Source: Larimichthys crocea
Taxonomy: Eukaryota; Chordata; Actinopteri; Sciaenidae
Length of the DNA: 64,000 bases
Direction of reading: 5' to 3'
NCBI RefSeq assembly: GCF_000972845.2
Contig: NC_040016.1
Location: 1,694,701-1,758,700 of the forward strand
Below are positions 24,426 through 36,535 of the stretch, in pieces. The first letter of the stretch is position 1. Each line of letters begins with the position of its first letter. Under the pieces are notes generated by a model. That model saw only the letters and a list, made by a program, of their open reading frames with translations. It was not told the DNA's origin and searched no databases. The translations under genes were made by a program, and so were the position numbers.

Positions 24426-26849
24426 ATAACGAGAACAATAGGTAAAAAAAACAAAAAACAAACAAAATAAAAACAATAAAAACAATAAAATGCAACAAAA
24501 TCGAATAAGAAATGATAAAAGTGTCATCATACTACTGGGCTAGTATTAAATAGTAAATAGTAGTAGTAAATGGGATAGTTAATGAAATGATGTTTCCACA
24601 AAAAGGAAGTTGTTTGTTTATATAAAAAGTATATTTAAAGTGTGTTCTGACCACTATAGTACATTCATCGTGTGTAATTCTTTTTCTAGCTATTGATTGA
24701 GCTGGGTTGAGCTGTGTTGGAGATTATAAAATTAATAAAGATTTTTGTGTATACATCACAGTGCAAATGTATTTAATGCCACAAAATGGTGTCCCACTGT
24801 CCCAAGACAAACCTTTTCATACACGTGAAACAAACAGCTTGAAATAATTGCTTTTAACGACATGAATCTGTAAGCAATAACACAATATGATCATCATGAA
24901 TCCTCTGAAAGTGAAGTGATGATTCTGTATTATACCCACATATTATCTGTGACTGGATTATACCTTTAAGGACAAGATGTAACAGAATAGTAACTTTTGG
25001 TCATTAAAGAAGGAATACATATACGTTTGGATTTACGGATGCCAATCACTTTGAATACCAGAAGCAGAGCTATGCACTGCTATAGAGAAGGTAGGCAGAA
25101 AAACATATCACTGCCTGCTTTTCCAAACTGGGGATCATACTTATGATTGTAGATACATGCCTTAAATGAATATACCAAATACAAACATTGCACAAATTGA
25201 CAATACAAGTATTATTTACTATAAATAACAGATCCAATGCATGACTAGTTTTAAGTGGGACTTCATCCCCATGAAGGACACTGTTTCCTTGTTACAGAAA
25301 GAAGGCACCAAACAAATGCTTACAGAAAGTGAAGAAAAGCAAGAATCTTGAAGGCATTTTAGCAGGTATGTACACAAACATCTTATCATTTTCTTGGATC
25401 TCAACTGTGAGATATTTTGTTATTTGTTACTTTAGCTCCAAACAGGCATTTCAAGAAGTGTCTGTCTGTCCTGATCCATGCACACATTGTGTTGTGGTCA
25501 AGGATCCTGAGAGCTGAAGTGGGACTTGAGTGACTGTACAAACAAATCAGACAGGTTTAGCCAGATGATATCCTGTAACTGTGCTACCTAACAGTCAGCC
25601 ATCCTGTTGTTAGCCAATTAGTTGCCCATTATGTGTTTAGGCAGAGCTATGCCACCTCAGGTTACAAGGCCTCCAAACCTGCACTTCACCCGCTGGACCA
25701 AATCTGATTAGCCTTACCTAATTGGCAAAGATCTGATCTGTTTTTTGCCTTTAAGCAAAAGGATTAAGTTTCATGGGCAGTGAAAGAGACGGCATTGACT
25801 ACTGGTGATTAACGAACACTAATCATCTTTCAGGTTTTGAGAGTTAAAGCATAGGGTTGTTTGTTTGTTTTTGGAGCTCATTATAATCCGTTGATATGTA
25901 ATCTCTTAATCAAGAGTGACTGGAAAAACGAGGTAGTGTCAGTGATCATTTTAATGTGGTCTCTCTATGAATGCAGTCTATTGTTTTTTGTTTTGCTTCC
26001 CTATTCAGATAGTGTAGATAGAAAGGTTGCAGAACCTGTAGATGGATCTGTGAGTATTTGTTTAGTGCATGCACACAAGCTTGCTTAGTTGTATATTTGC
26101 ACAGAATTACACTGTGTGTGCGCGCAAATGCATGTTAGTCTATCCTGTGTGTGTTTTCAAGGACAACTGGGATTCCTTTCTCTCTGATCAGTTCAGTCAG
26201 TTCTTGTATCTCTCTCCTCACTTAAAATGTTTGTTCTTCTTGCCAAACACAGGCCCATTAATAGTGCATGAATAAAATAAAAAAAAGCAAATAGAGAGCA
26301 AAACAGCAGCAAACCACCAAACAGCCATGTGTAAATTTATTTAATATTCTCTGTGCTTTCATCCCAAGCTACTCGCACTGTGCACTGTCTAGTCAAATCG
26401 TGACAGCCAAAATTAATCTGGTTCTTTAAAAAAAATACATCACTGCGCACTGTATACAAAACTACATTTGGTTTGCACCCTGTAGGTTAGTATATAGAAC
26501 GGGAGATGTGTTTATTTAAGCATCTTTCTTTCTGCTGTTTCTTTATTTTGACTATATAATAACACAAGACTGAGAAGAATCAGTGGTATTAAACATGAAA
26601 GGATGCGATTGCACATTTGGCACACTGTCTTTTGATCCTGGTTTACATAAGGCTAACTTTGTGCTCAGACTGATGTGTTTCATAGTCAATGAAAATATTC
26701 CCAAGAGAACTTACAGTAGGCCTGAAGTGGAGCTGGACGTGAACCGCGCTAACGCAAGGCTAATCAATTCGTTAGTGTGAGATAGGGAATGGCTTTGTCC
26801 AGAGGCCTTTCACATGCTAAGTGAGGCTAATCTCTTAGTATTACTATGG

Positions 26850-26915
26850 TCAAACCAACCATTTCTAATGGCAGACAGTGCGCTTCTGAAAACCATTGAA
26901 AGCTGGTTGGTTTGA
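26850..26915. other. 66-nt imperfect hairpin
   Basis: The outer arms tcaaaccaacca (26850-26861) and tggttggtttga (26904-26915) are perfectly complementary. Pairing continues inward, with small bulges, through tttctaatgg against ccattgaaag, and then caga against tctg, leaving a loop of about 9 bases. Size and shape resemble a pre-miRNA stem, but a decayed inverted-repeat element would look the same. No mature sequence is recognised. Just 3', the 10-mer tttgatagac occurs twice in tandem (26911-26930). Confidence 0.5.
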
Positions 26916-26930
26916 TAGACTTTGATAGAC

Positions 26931-28880
26931 AAGCACTGAAATTCAGCTGCCCTTTTATTCACATAGCACGCACAAATGTCTTTATCTTTCTCAATCAAAA
27001 GTACACATTCCCTCTACCTCTCTGAAATACAAACACACACTCAGCACATAGGGCCAGGTGGTGTAGTTAGTGCCAGATCTTGCTCTCTGCTCTCCTGAGT
27101 GCAATTGGTAACCTGAGCTGCCCGTTTGAATAACTCGGTTATCCCAAAAGCTTCCTCGCTCCAGAGACATCATGGAACACTGCCCAAAACACACTTTGTC
27201 TAAGCTCCTGATATTCACTGACTGCTTAATGAATATTGAAATTCAGCTTTCAAAGTCACTTTCACTGTCTCGAAGTTGCAGATCATAGGAGAAGAAGGAG
27301 AATTAAAAGTTGGCTGGATAGCCTTACGGAGCGCGGCTCTGTATCCAAAATCTGTCATCAGAGTGTCATTCTGTGTAAGTTAGCCAGTGTGAATGTGTCA
27401 GCTGATGGGACGTGACAGGCAGGCCCGGGGCCTCCTCAAATAATTAAGAACCCGCCTTGTTTTATGTAACTCACAACTAAACCTGTCTGCCATCATCTTC
27501 CAGGGCTTTTCTGTTCAAAACACATTTCACTATAAATATAGCTTAGATGTTTTCTACCATAGATTCAACCTGCAGGACTCCACTCCAACAGCACTGAGAC
27601 TAAACTGCCTGTCAGGGCTTTACTTACAATCAGTGTGACTCAGTAGTCCTGCAAATACGACAACTACCACCACCCTGTAAATACTACATCATACTTTCCC
27701 GTTGCTGTTTTCTTATCTAATACTGTCTTTTGTCCAAATCTTAAGTCAGAAACGTTCTTTAGGATGTATTTTGATGAGAATGACAATTGCAATAATGATT
27801 TTAATGCTTTCATGATTAGTTGCAGTTGTTGGAGTGGTAATATTATTTACACTTTTACATTAGGTCCCAATGTTGAGTTAAGCTGTAAGGGATTCTGTTC
27901 ACTCTACCATACTTATAACATACAGTGACATAACAGTTTCAGACTTCTGTGTAAAATGAAATGATCACTTCTGGAAGTGAATGTGAGACTCCCACAAGGT
28001 CCTTTAAATATTTTAAATATGTGTCAGGTGTTTTATGCCAAAATATGGCAGAGAAAATGTATTTGCTGACATTCTCTTCCTCTTTTCCTGTCATGTGCTG
28101 GCCTATTACATCTATTATAATGAGGAAGATAGTGAAAGTAATCAAAGTACAATATGTGCAGTATTAGACTAAGTTTGAGTAATAAGTTTGATGTTTTGCT
28201 AGCCCTAGACACAAAAAGTGCTTCATGTCGTGTTTTACTTTCATTTTGAATGAACATTATTTACTGTATACAAAGGTTAAGTAACACTTTATTTGGGTGG
28301 TTCACCTACAGGTAGTTTAAAAAGTAATTGTAAGATTTTAGTTTTAGCTGAGATTCAGCAATTGAATTTAATAAATAAAACTGTTATTCTGATATTACAC
28401 CATTAAGGTTTGGGAAGCTGGAGGCAGAAAAAACATCTTGGTTAGGATATGATGAGAAATTCTGTTCAACATATTATCTCTAGATAATCATCTTTAGTCA
28501 AAGTGAGACAGCTTCAATGTTAAAAATATTATAAACTATCTGTAGGCGGACTATTCAAATAAAACAGGCATCTCAGGACATGACATGAATTCATTACAGT
28601 GCAAAGGAGAACATGGAAAAGTATTCTGATTGCACATTTTCCTATTTTAAACTTATGATTCTTATATTTGCAGTACTTTTGTCCTTTCTCATATTATAAT
28701 GCAAAAGAAAATTTCTTGTATGTGAACGCCTACGTGGAAATAAACATGTTTGTCATTAGTGCCAGAGAAATATAAAGTCAAATGGAACAGACAAACTTAA
28801 AACATAACAATATATTTATGAATAATTAAACTGAAAGATAAAATGAATGAAGTATTTTAAGCGACTACTTAAAATATTCA
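26931..28880. other. Region upstream of the putative plxna1 promoter
   Basis: No gene is seen. 27300-27520 is complex and repeat-poor and contains a GC palindrome (ggcccggggcc, about 27423-27433); it could be a regulatory element. From about 27840 to 28350 the text (ttacattaggtcccaatg; taacactttatttgggtg) resembles fish repeat fragments, but no ends could be fixed. Confidence 0.4.
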
Positions 28881-28919
28881 TGTCATGTATAAGACTCCCA
28901 CACGTGTCCCTGTCTCTGG

Positions 28920-29162
28920 AGGAGTCAGCCCTGGGGCGCCCTCTATGGGCACGGTGAGGTACTGCAGCGGCAGAGCGCCTCCTCCCTCCCTCCCCTCCTC
29001 CCTCCTGGAGCCGGAGTTGCATTCCTCTCCTCTCCTCTCCATTCACACGCAGGGAGCCGCCGGAGAGAGAGCACCGCCGCTCCGTGACCAGAGAGGAATG
29101 TCCCCAAGTTTTGGAATTTAAAACCATGGCGAGGATATCTACCCGAAGGATCACTTGAATCT
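28920..29162 (+). other. plxna1: Putative non-coding exon 1 of plxna1 (5' UTR)
   Basis: A GC-rich stretch ends in a consensus donor, CT|GTAAGT, with GT at 29163-29164. The next good acceptors on this strand ahead of the coding frame are just before 63000 and 63141, which would make an intron of about 33.8 kb. Large first introns with the ATG in exon 2 are usual in plexin A genes. The 5' end is a guess. A second strong donor, GAG|GTGAGT at 29685, could define a longer exon 1. cDNA or RNA-seq would settle the structure. Confidence 0.45.
29126..29158 (+). CDS. Upstream ORF of 10 codons in putative exon 1
   Basis: ATG at 29126 sits in a near-ideal Kozak context (aaaccATGg). It opens MARISTRRIT and stops at TGA 29156-29158, four bases before the splice donor. 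If exon 1 is transcribed as proposed, most scanning ribosomes would meet this start before the plexin ATG. It is a leader-type uORF, unlikely to make a functional peptide. Confidence 0.4.
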   Translation: MARISTRRIT

Positions 29163-32052
29163 GTAAGTAACTCCGGAGCTGGGTTTTTTCACCCCCCTCT
29201 CCGTGTGTGGAAGGAGCGGGTTTTGGTGGAGCCGGCTGAAAAATTTTAGGTTACATTTCTCCCCCACTACCACCTCTCTCCTTCTCTCTCTCTCTCTCTA
29301 TCTTGGTTGCTCCGTGTGGTGAGTTTGTCGTTGTGTTTCTCGGTTTCTCCACGAGTTTGAAGAGCTGGAACCTCCGACCAAACCCAGCCGTGAACCGGGC
29401 CATGGAGAGGACACGCAGAGCGGAGCTAAGATCCAGATATTTTACGCTGCGTATCGGTGTGTGGAGGCTTGTGTTTGTGTTAGCGGTGTGTTGAATGTGC
29501 GCCCCGGTGTGACCACCACCACAACCAGTCAGATTGATCCACACCAAACTGTAAAACTGCGGATATATTCTGGGCGCCGAACATGTAACTCCATGAATAT
29601 CTACATTATCGCGGGTAATCATTTGCACCTGGTGCTTGAAAGTAGAAAAGCTTGGAAGTAACGTGAGGTTTGGTGCAGTGTGAGGTGAGTTTCTGGCTGG
29701 TTGGAGAGCGTCGGCTGCAGTACAAAAAAAAAAAAAAAACAGACTTTTCTGGTGCGTAAAAGCTTCGGTTTGCGTTAATACCAAGAGTGTTGCGCGTAAA
29801 GAAGACAGTGTTTTGACACGGATATGCTTACAGCCTGAGAGTGTGTCTGTTGCATCGCCTCAGAGCAGGAATGCCACCACCACCATATATAATTACAGGT
29901 ATTCACTCACACTGTCGCCTGGATAAATAGTCCAGGGTGGCTGCTTCTCGGAGAACCTGCGTGGCTTTACATTAAACACTTTAAATGCTTGTTTATTATT
30001 ATTCTTTTATATATATATGTATATCTTCAGACTGTATCCTGCTATTGGCTTTCTTAAATAGACCTAAGGGAGGAGTTGGATTTCTCCAAAGGGGACGTGG
30101 TGCTTGCCTTTTCTTTTTAAAAAAAATCGATTCACCTATTAGCTTTGAAATAATTAGAAACTGTGTTGGTGTGGTGTGAAAGGAGCGTTAATCTGCTAAC
30201 GAATGAGAGGCAATTTGTAAGCTTTGTTATTCGACAGCAATTGAATTCCCCCTTTGAGCAGGGATGGAGTGGTGAGGGCTGTCTGTGGGTGTGTAGAGTG
30301 CGCATTGGTTGTCAGCTATTGAAAATGCTCTCATTGCTCTGTCGGATTCTCCTCAGTTTTATTATTTTATTTATTTTTAATCAAATCCTGGTTAACCAAA
30401 TTAGACTACCCCCTCCCCATCATGACATATGTGTTTATGAATCATATTATATGAGCAAGGGCTTAGACATGATTTAACCTTTTTTTAAAAATCACTCTAA
30501 TATCCAGTTATGTTTAAGCAGTCTTACAGTGGATTTGAGACTGTTATTAAAAAACCCAGTGGGATTGATTGTTGCATTTTTTCTCCAACACACAGGCGTT
30601 TGTGTGATAACTCTTTATCATAAGTGACGTGACCCAGTTTTGCCTCAGTTCAGTCAAGCGGCAGCTTCTTATTGACAGTTCAATGCAGTGACCGGTATTC
30701 ACATGTAAATGACACGGGGATTTGAACCGTGACATGAGTGTTTGTTTAAGAGGTGGTGCCCACTCACAGCTTTAAATCATTCAACCACATACAGGGCTGA
30801 CATCGCCACCAGCCACACACACACACACACAACAGAAATGTACCAAAACAAGAGTTGATTTACACAAGCGTGTGACTGACAGTGAGGAGTGGCAGGACTG
30901 TACACAAACGTAGTGGTGACTGTGTTTGTGTGTGCGCTGTATGAGACACAGGCCCACTGGGAATGGCAGTGTCCATGGGGAGGTGAGTGGATCATGATAT
31001 TTGTCCAAGCTACCACACACACACACACAACTTGGATCACATCTATGACAAACAACCTCACCTAAACGATTATGCAGAAAGTTCCCACATAACACAGCCC
31101 AGCTCCTCGTTTTACTCCTCTTTTTGGCAACACCATGACCTTGCATGGCATTTCACATGAAAGTTGGCAACCCAGCCAGAAAATTACAAGCAATTTGCCT
31201 CAATCTTCCCTAATTATGATACAGATCTGCCCCACAATAGACCAGCAGTGTCATGAATTTTGAAAGTCTGCCCTGTCCGGTCTGGCTTCTGGCGTGAAGG
31301 GTAAATCTGTGATGTCCAAACTTTGGAATTCGAGCTGACATGTGCACTTTGCACCCCTCGGCTCCTGCCTTTGTGTGGCTGGCCCCCCACCCTTGGCATT
31401 CCTCTGGACTTTTCAGTGAGCGGCATATTTAAGGTTTAATTAGATTGGCGACGGATGACAAAGCAGGAGAGTCAAGTGAGAAGTGAATCACGAACTGGCA
31501 CTGAAGGACCTGGCCTTAAATATGTTGTTTACGGGCATGTATTGATAAAGGTTTTTTCTTTTAAAGAGGATTTAAATCAAATTCCATCACGCTCACGTGG
31601 GACTTTCTCAGCTGGAGTGAAAAACTACTTCACTGGGTCATTGAAATTGTTTATATATGTGAACGGATTTTCAGTGCATAACTGTATTCTTCGGGGTATA
31701 CTGTGCTGTGATTCATTGCTTTCATGTGGCGAGCCGATATATTATATGGACTGTGTTCACGCTCACAGAATGCTCTGTGTGTGTGTGTGTGTCTGTGTGC
31801 GTGTGTTGCTAGACTGCAAAATCCAGCTCCCTTTCCAGTTTCCCTTACTGTTCGATATTTTAAACCAATGTGACAACCTCATCTTTAGGCATTTCCTCTT
31901 CTCGCCTCCTCTCTCTGCCTACTCCTCTGCCGTTCTCCCTGCCTTCCAGACTTCTGCTGCCACTCAGGCTTTCTCTCTCAGTTTCCCTCCCTTCTCGCTG
32001 TCTTCCTGTCACAGGCCCATCCTTGTCTGCATCTACCTCCATGCTTCCACTC

Positions 32053-32076
32053 CTCTCTCTCTCTCTCTCTCTCTCT
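32053..32076. repeat. (CT)n tract in a pyrimidine-rich block
   Basis: A pure CT run of 24 bases within a C/T-rich stretch covering 31895-32200. The lower-order GT run at 31776-31792 lies nearby. Open frames over both are low-complexity. Confidence 0.9.
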
Positions 32077-32249
32077 GTCCTTATCATACTTTCAATTTTT
32101 TCTGATATGTCTTTCCATTCTCCCTTCCCCTCTCCCACACTCTTACTCTTTGTCTAGCTGCATGCCTGTTCTCTACTCCCTCTAGCTCTCTCTCTAGAGA
32201 AGAGACAATGCACAAGACCTGCCTCACTCTTCCATCCAAATTTCCGTCC

Positions 32250-32425
32250 ACAGCCCAAAGATATTCAGTTTACTGTTGTGGAGGACGGAAGAAAACAGAT
32301 GATATTCATGTCTGAGAAGCTGAAATCAGAGAATTGTCATTTTTTCCCTTAAAGAATGACTCAAAGCGATGAATCAATTTTGAAAAAGTTGAACTTAATG
32401 ACTAATCGCTGCAGCTCTAATCATC
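32250..32425 (+). repeat. Teleost interspersed repeat, copy 1
   Basis: The text cccaaagatattcagtttac, then gagaagctgaaatcagagaa, then aaagaatgactcaaagcgat, ending gactaatcgctgcagctcta, follows the order of a short repeat very common in percomorph fish. There is no coding capacity. A shorter, more decayed relative lies at 42615-42725. Confidence 0.6.
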
Positions 32426-35400
32426 ATCTTCAAATCTGACCTCTCTCCATCCAGACTCCTGCATTTCTGTTTTTTTTTTAACTAGTTCTCTCAATGACTT
32501 GTCTTCAAGGCATGCTACCCATTGCTGCTTCTTGGCTCAGTGCATGAAGAAGCATTTACTATTACTGAAAGAGGATCCCCCCACAAACCAGTACAGGGGT
32601 TATGTCAGAGAGTGTCGGGTACACTGTGGTCTGCACTCTTTCCCTCACGTGTGATTGAGGGCTTCCATGGCACAGCGGCGCTGTAATGCAATATCTGCTT
32701 TCATATCATAGCCGGTGGAGATGGCGTGTTTTTATTACATAAGTTTTCATTTGTGTCAGTCTTGCTAAAGAGGTTAGGCGTGTTGCTGGTGCTCTGTTCC
32801 GAGTGTGTTTCATTCAATCTGTGCTCGTCTGTCTTTTGCTCTGTTGTAACACCTCCGTTTATGTTTCCTCACTTTTGATCTTTAGCTTTCGTCACGTCCT
32901 CTCCTGCTTCTCTGTGTTGTCGTGACTCTCCATCTCTTTCTGAGTCCCATCTTTTTTTTTTTTTTCAATCTCGCTCTCTATTTGAGTGTTTTTACTTGGC
33001 CTCTCTTGGGTTTGTGTGGCGCCCCGAGGCGAGGAGCCACACAGCAGCAGCAGCAATATTAAAACGCACTAAAGAGGGACCAGCAGCAGGGCTCTACCTG
33101 AGGGCCCTGTCGTATACACACATCCGTAGACACGCACACAAACACACAGCTCTCATGGTGCTAACACCTCTCCAGCCGACAAGCCTTAATATGAAATAAA
33201 CTCACTCGCCAATACCTGGCGGGCCTGTCTTGACTGACTGCTCAAATAGAAGTGACCTCCATTTGGCCCGAATAAGAAGCAGGGATTGAGAGTCAGTGGG
33301 CGGTGTTGAACTGCAAAGTGCCGATGCATTACGAATCATATCAAGAGGTGAGTTTGCAGGTGAGCCAGCAGCATAAGCCCTCATCAGTGCCAATTAGAAA
33401 TGAATTTAAAGGCAGACCGAGCTATCTGCAAGCTTCATCTCCTTCTTAAGAGGACCGGCAGTTTTATTTTGGTCCCATGAGATGCCAGAGCACCAGCGTG
33501 GAGAATTAGAAATGAAAGCTTGGTTTGTATTGTTTGACGCCTTGACCTTCTTAAAAAAAGATCCCTTGTTGCATCCCTCACTTCAGATGTAGCCAAATAA
33601 ATATGACCACCGTGGTAGCAGAACAGAAATGTCCTCATCCAGAAAATGGCTTTTTTTTTTTTGTTGCTTTGAGTAAAGCAGCCTTAGTTTCTCTGTCTCT
33701 GTCGTGCTCATCCAAGTGAACTGTCTGTTATGTATAATTAATTTTCTCCTCTCTCCCAGTTTATTTTTATCGCCCACTTTTAACCATTCCTTCAAAGGGC
33801 CCCTCCCCCGCTTCCGTCCTCCACAGTGCCTGCTGAAAGTGACAGCTGCTCGGGTACGGGGGATGCTTTTTGAAGCAGGCACTAAAAAGGCCACTCACTC
33901 AAGACAACTTGGAATAGAAAAATCTCTGCCGCTCTGACAGTATCAAAAACATGCCTGCTAATCTGGCTGCAAATTGAAAATAAGCTCTGTCTCCACTGTA
34001 GTCTGTGCTGCCTGTTGGTGAACAGAATTTACATAGTCTCCTTTTGTTGAAAGGGTCGTTGATTAGTTTGGTTGAAATGTAAAATAGGGGGTTGAGATTG
34101 ACTTAAATGGGGCACAAATCTTGTTCAGTGGCGGTTTGCAGGCACTTTATATTGTGAGAGAGCTACATTGGATTTTGTTTCTTGTAAAATCAAATTGACA
34201 GTCTCTCGTAATTTGTGGAATCCGCTCTCATCCAAACCAAAGACACACTGTGTTTTATTTGACCCTGAGGCACTGGCATGTCACCACTGAGATTAAGTTA
34301 CGGTCACCCGCCTGAAGGTCCAAAGACGCAGTACTGACCCCAGTTCCACTCCTGACCCAGTGGCCTTGCGTAGAAATCCCACCACCCCTGCAGCCAGTGG
34401 GCACAGCCACGGCATATGAGGTTTCCTCCTGGCATGCTAATGCTCTTGTCAGCATTCTGTCCATCTCCCCTCAGACACCGGCTCAGACAAGCAGTTCAGG
34501 TCCCCGATGTTCATGGACATAAAAAATGGCTTCTCTTGTTGCATTTCCTCCTGTGAGGAAGAGCAAGGCCCTGCTATCGATCAGGAAGTCACGATTCCTT
34601 CCTGTAACATTAGACAACCACTAGACCCGTCATCTGTATACGAAGGTGCGCAGCTGGCTGGATAGGTTGCACTTATTCTGGTTATTCTTGTATGGTTTCT
34701 ATTCTTTTTCTTGCATAGTTTCTGCGGAGTGAGTCCCCAATCACTACACCAGATGCTCATTGTTGTTGCAAGTAGATCTCAGGTGGTCGCTCTTGAAACT
34801 TCTTCACTAACTAGTAAGCAAGAACCGTGTGGTGGAGAAACAGAGTTGCAGATTGGTTCCACATTTAATTCATCTTGAAGCCACAGACAGCTGTTTAATG
34901 GTACAGTATAGTTAGGGCTCATTATCTCTTTTTAATTAAATCTGTGGATTTATCTGGATTTATTGGGGGGAAAAATTATCAACAGTTGTGTGAGAAAAAT
35001 TGGATTAAACCATATGCAATGCCATTTTTTTGTTTGTTTTTGCTTGCATAGAAGGATTCTGATGCATAATCAACAGCTCATTTGGGTTTTCTTTGCACGT
35101 CTCTGTTACTGTTTTAAACTCTGTTGCTCTAGCACAGATAATGTTGTCGTTAACAGTAAACTGTGGTGCTGTGTGTTAATTCGATCTGCTCCTTTTAAAA
35201 AATCCTGGTATTTTTTTGTCAATAAAAAATGATATGTTGTCGTGACCATCACCCATACCGAGTGTTTACCTCCCTAAGTTTCCCCTGAGCAAAAAAAACA
35301 CCAAATCCCTCCGGTTCAGTGAAAAAAGCAGGTCTTTCGAGTGGATTATATCTGGCCTGGCCTGTCAGTATCATCGGCAGAAAGTGTGTGCGTTGCTGAT

Positions 35401-36273
35401 GCTGAGATAGTTTAGATGAGGGAGCCTACTGGTTGTTTACCGTGCTCACTAGAGTCTGTCTGCCTCTTCAGGCATGTTTGGCTTGTTAATGAGAACCACT
35501 GTGTGAGAGAGGAGCCGGCGCACTGTGGGTGTGTGTGTGCCTCTGCATGTATTTGCATTGAGATAAGCCGTGCATCGTCAGCGTGCATTTGTTGATATGT
35601 ACATGGTATACAGAAGCATGGTATGCTGGATGCTATCTGCATGTGTTTGTGCATGGGCACTCCTCATGTTTAATGTAAGGTAAAACTCTCCACTGTGGAG
35701 GAGATAAAACAGAGTTTACACAGCCGTTTACACATAGCCGTTTATAGTTGTGATTAATGTTAATGGCGCAGCAACTCATAATTGCTCACTTGTGATTTTT
35801 CCCTCTTCTCAGTCTCTGTATCGTTCACTTCTTCATCCCTGTCTTCCATCCTTCACCCCCCCCACCCTCTTCTTGCACTCACTCACACACACACACACAC
35901 ACACACCCTCTCCCGGTTCCTGTTGTATTTACCAAGGGGAATCTTAAATAATTCAGGTCTGTTCTTCTCAGCCCTGTAAATAAGACTAATAGAAGGCGGG
36001 CCTTTGAAGAGAGCCACTTGCCCAGGGAAAGCATGGCCGTCGGCAAACCTATAAATCAGCAAGCTGCCTGTCTGGCCCCTTTTACTGTGGCTGTGCTGTG
36101 AACTAGCCAGCAACAAGCCCCATGTTAGCGGAAGGAAGGGCGGCTTATTCCAGAGAGGTCAGCAGTATGGCGGTGTCGCCCCCCGAGGCAGTGGTGGGGA
36201 CAATGAGAAAGTCGGTTTGTATGCATGTAGGACACAGGTAGGATTACTCGCTCTTCCCCCTCAGTTGTTTTCT

Positions 36274-36274
<1 letters not shown>
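32426..36274. other. Intron 1 stretch with little recognisable content
   Basis: No exon or mobile element is supported. There are T-runs at 32471-32479, 32952-32965 and 33651-33661, a CAG-type run near 33044-33054 and a CA tract at 35885-35907. The segment 33190-33440 is complex and repeat-poor. Confidence 0.5.

Positions 36275-36319
<45 letters not shown>
36275..36319. repeat. (GT)22 microsatellite
   Basis: A pure GT run of 45 bases, followed directly by the alternating purine-pyrimidine palindrome gtgcgcgcac, so the whole stretch could adopt Z-DNA. A second pure GT run of 29 bases lies at 36507-36535. Confidence 0.97.
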
Positions 36320-36323
<4 letters not shown>

Positions 36324-36535
36324 CGCGCACACTCACATATGGACACACACTCCATGGCTCATAAACCGCACACTCTGATGTCAGCACCTGTATGTGTGTT
36401 TTCCAGATGGTGATAAGTGCTCATTTATTCATTTTGTTTACTACTGGTTCTTTCCCCTGGGTGCCTGGCACTCTTTAGATGTGGGCTGGTGCTTCTGGCT
36501 AGTTTGGTGTGTGTGTGTGTGTGTGTGTGTGTGTG

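Larger units (their letters stand above)
28880..29200 (+). promoter_or_regulatory. plxna1: Putative plxna1 promoter, GC-rich
   Basis: GC content and CpG frequency rise sharply at about 28900 after several kilobases of AT-rich DNA, and stay high to about 29500. A weak TATA-like tataag lies at 28888-28893 and a CACGTG E-box at 28901-28906. Homopurine/homopyrimidine runs (cctccctccctcccctcctc near 28980) are typical of broad CpG-island promoters. Assignment to plxna1 rests on position and on the splice donor at 29163; no start site can be fixed from sequence. It could instead serve a non-coding transcript. Confidence 0.5.

Noticed and set aside
27840..28350. Possible transposon with ends near 27850 and 28300
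   Set aside because: The two candidate ends are not complementary and no target duplication is visible.
28816..29154. 112-codon minus-strand frame over the GC-rich promoter
   Set aside because: Stop-poor because of GC content; Arg/Gly/Ser-rich without any motif.
29251..29784. 177-codon minus-strand frame opposite the exon 1 region
   Set aside because: It includes a poly-Phe run from an A-tract and otherwise has GC-rich shadow composition. No domain or conserved start is visible.
31455..32105. 216-codon open frame starting at ATG
   Set aside because: It reads through a GT tract (Cys-Val run) and a CT tract (Leu-Ser run), has no family motif and no splice context. It is probably chance in low-complexity intron DNA.
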